The notes under the pieces were generated by a model, which was not told the DNA's origin, ran no database searches, and was given only the letters and a program-made list of their open reading frames with translations. A stretch of 64,000 bases of DNA, taken from positions 681,001 to 745,000 of the forward strand of contig JAHDVF020000101.1 in the NCBI GenBank assembly GCA_022606425.2, written 5' to 3'. The stretch comes from Lepidostoma basale (lineage: Eukaryota > Arthropoda > Insecta > Trichoptera > Lepidostomatidae). A program made the position numbers and the translations under genes. Each line of letters opens with the position of its first letter. Position 1 is the stretch's first letter. This document shows positions 63,180-64,000 of this stretch, piece after piece.

Positions 63180-63615
63180 ATGATATTGGATTTATTTAAT
63201 AGATAATTTTATGCCGTTATTGTTTAAATATGATTTAGGGCATATGAGCGCCACGGCTAGCTCGAATGAAGCGCAATCGTGAAGTCCAATTTTCGACAAT
63301 TGTCGTCTTTGTGGATGCGTATTTTCCACTAGAGTGTACGTGGTGCGAAAACGATCCACGGTCTTCCGAATAACTTGCTCGGTTGGACGATTATATCGAC
63401 CGTAAAATGGACGTAGTGCACGATAAGTTTGGCGAACCGAACCATGATTTTCAAAATAAAATTGCACAATTTGCAAGCGTTGTTCTGACGCCAGTCTATT
63501 TATAGTAAAATGGCAAAACGCACTGACTACAAATCAACTGTCAACTGTCAAATTGACAGTCTGTAGAACAATGTTGCCAGTTTAAAAACCAAACCTCTAA
63601 AAAAACACCTTATAC
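63180..63615 (-). mobile_element. Tc1-like transposon, HTH end
   Basis: The reverse-strand frame (63476-63192) reads MQIVQFYFENHGSVRQTYRA, LRPFYGRYNRPTEQVIRKTV and DRFRTTYTLVENTHPQRR. This is the helix-turn-helix N-terminus (DUF4817-type) found ahead of DDE transposases in many insect Tc1/mariner-group elements. The catalytic part is absent. The right end (CTGTCAATTTGACAG region, ending AACACCTTATA) is the terminal repeat shared with 50977-51362 and 17180-17620. Confidence 0.75.
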
Positions 63616-63659
63616 TCGTATAATAAAACTTCTATAAAATAGACGTTTTTATTCGTAAA

Positions 63660-63850
63660 TAACGGAAAAATATATATATATATGTATTTAATTAAATTCT
63701 GCTTGATTTTTTAGTTTCGAACCAGATACCAGAAGATGGCTCGAAGCTGCTGAAACCGGTCAGCCATAAAATCAAGCAAAATTAAACGACAATACATTTA
63801 TTTATATTTTTCTTTTTTATACACTTTGTATATACAACACTTATATTTAA
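63660..63850. repeat. Hairpin-GAAAC foldback
   Basis: CAGAAGATGGCTCGAAGCTGC, then TGAAACCGGTC (63729-63761), lies between inverted stretches (ATTAAATTCTGCTTGATTTT and its complement). The outer flank ACTTTGTATATACAACAC is the inverse of that at 155-260. Confidence 0.55.
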
Positions 63851-64000
63851 AAAAAAAAAGATGTTGTAAAGATTTATTTTGGAATGTTTATGCTTTTGTT
63901 ATAACAAATATTATGATTAAATTAAAAATAGTAATTCAAAGTTCTTATTGGGGTTCAGGTAATTACTTACAAAAAAGGAAATAAATCAATGATTGGACTT

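Noticed and set aside
1..64000. CRISPR-like arrays from recurring LINE and SINE blocks
   Set aside because: The repeats are dispersed, both strands, of variable length and nested. The genome is eukaryotic.

Overview
The window is nuclear DNA from an insect with a large, repeat-filled genome. It holds two intact protein-coding genes in a tail-to-tail arrangement. I place it in insects because it carries a complete vitellogenin gene, and because the other repeats (several RTE-type and CR1/Jockey-type LINEs, mariner, piggyBac-, hAT- and Tc1-like elements, a short TTAGG run) fit that group. A hemipteran is my tentative guess: serine tracts sit on both sides of the vitellogenin cleavage site and the gene has 12 coding exons. 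The sequence does not settle the order.

Layout. Positions 1-31,050 hold no gene I can recognise. They are layered, mostly 5'-truncated transposon copies, with two GC-rich islands (16.0-17.2 kb and 20.2-20.6 kb). A ten-exon + strand gene for an RSBN1/KDM9-family (DPY-21-like JmjC) protein runs from 31,102 to 46,045, and its introns 1, 2, 6, 7 and 9 are packed with insertions. Its downstream region (46-54 kb) carries an odd recurring GCATTTATG-like motif and a 1.6 kb TTAA-flanked palindromic element. A twelve-exon vitellogenin gene (1,949 codons by my splice model) lies on the - strand from 61,920 to 54,148, with a TATA box about 75 bp before the ATG. The last 2 kb is repeats again.

Repeat families, lettered here for reference. 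A: RTE-like LINE with a (GTTA)n tail, the commonest. B: second RTE-like LINE, ending in FVQEWTxIG. C: LINE ending in [13 protein letters not shown] with an (AAGT)n tail. E to H: further LINE C-termini. J: Jockey/CR1-like 3' ends with a (GATTT)n tail. K: Jockey-type LINE. L and M: CR1- or I-like LINEs. N: a 333-bp insert inside D. U and V: unclassified repeats. SINE1 is tRNA-derived, with A and B boxes. SINE2 is a ~190-bp unit whose last ~55 bp plus tail copy the 3' end of LINE A, a likely SINE-LINE partnership. A third class is foldback repeats built around a short hairpin followed by CGAAAC and a self-complementary ACNNGT step. The hairpin stem changes in a compensatory way between copies and the layout resembles a hammerhead ribozyme core, though I cannot see a matching stem I.

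Many insertions are nested with clear target-site duplications. Several can be undone on paper, with the host element's reading frame restored. The two genes show no functional link: RSBN1/KDM9 is a predicted chromatin demethylase and vitellogenin is the yolk precursor.
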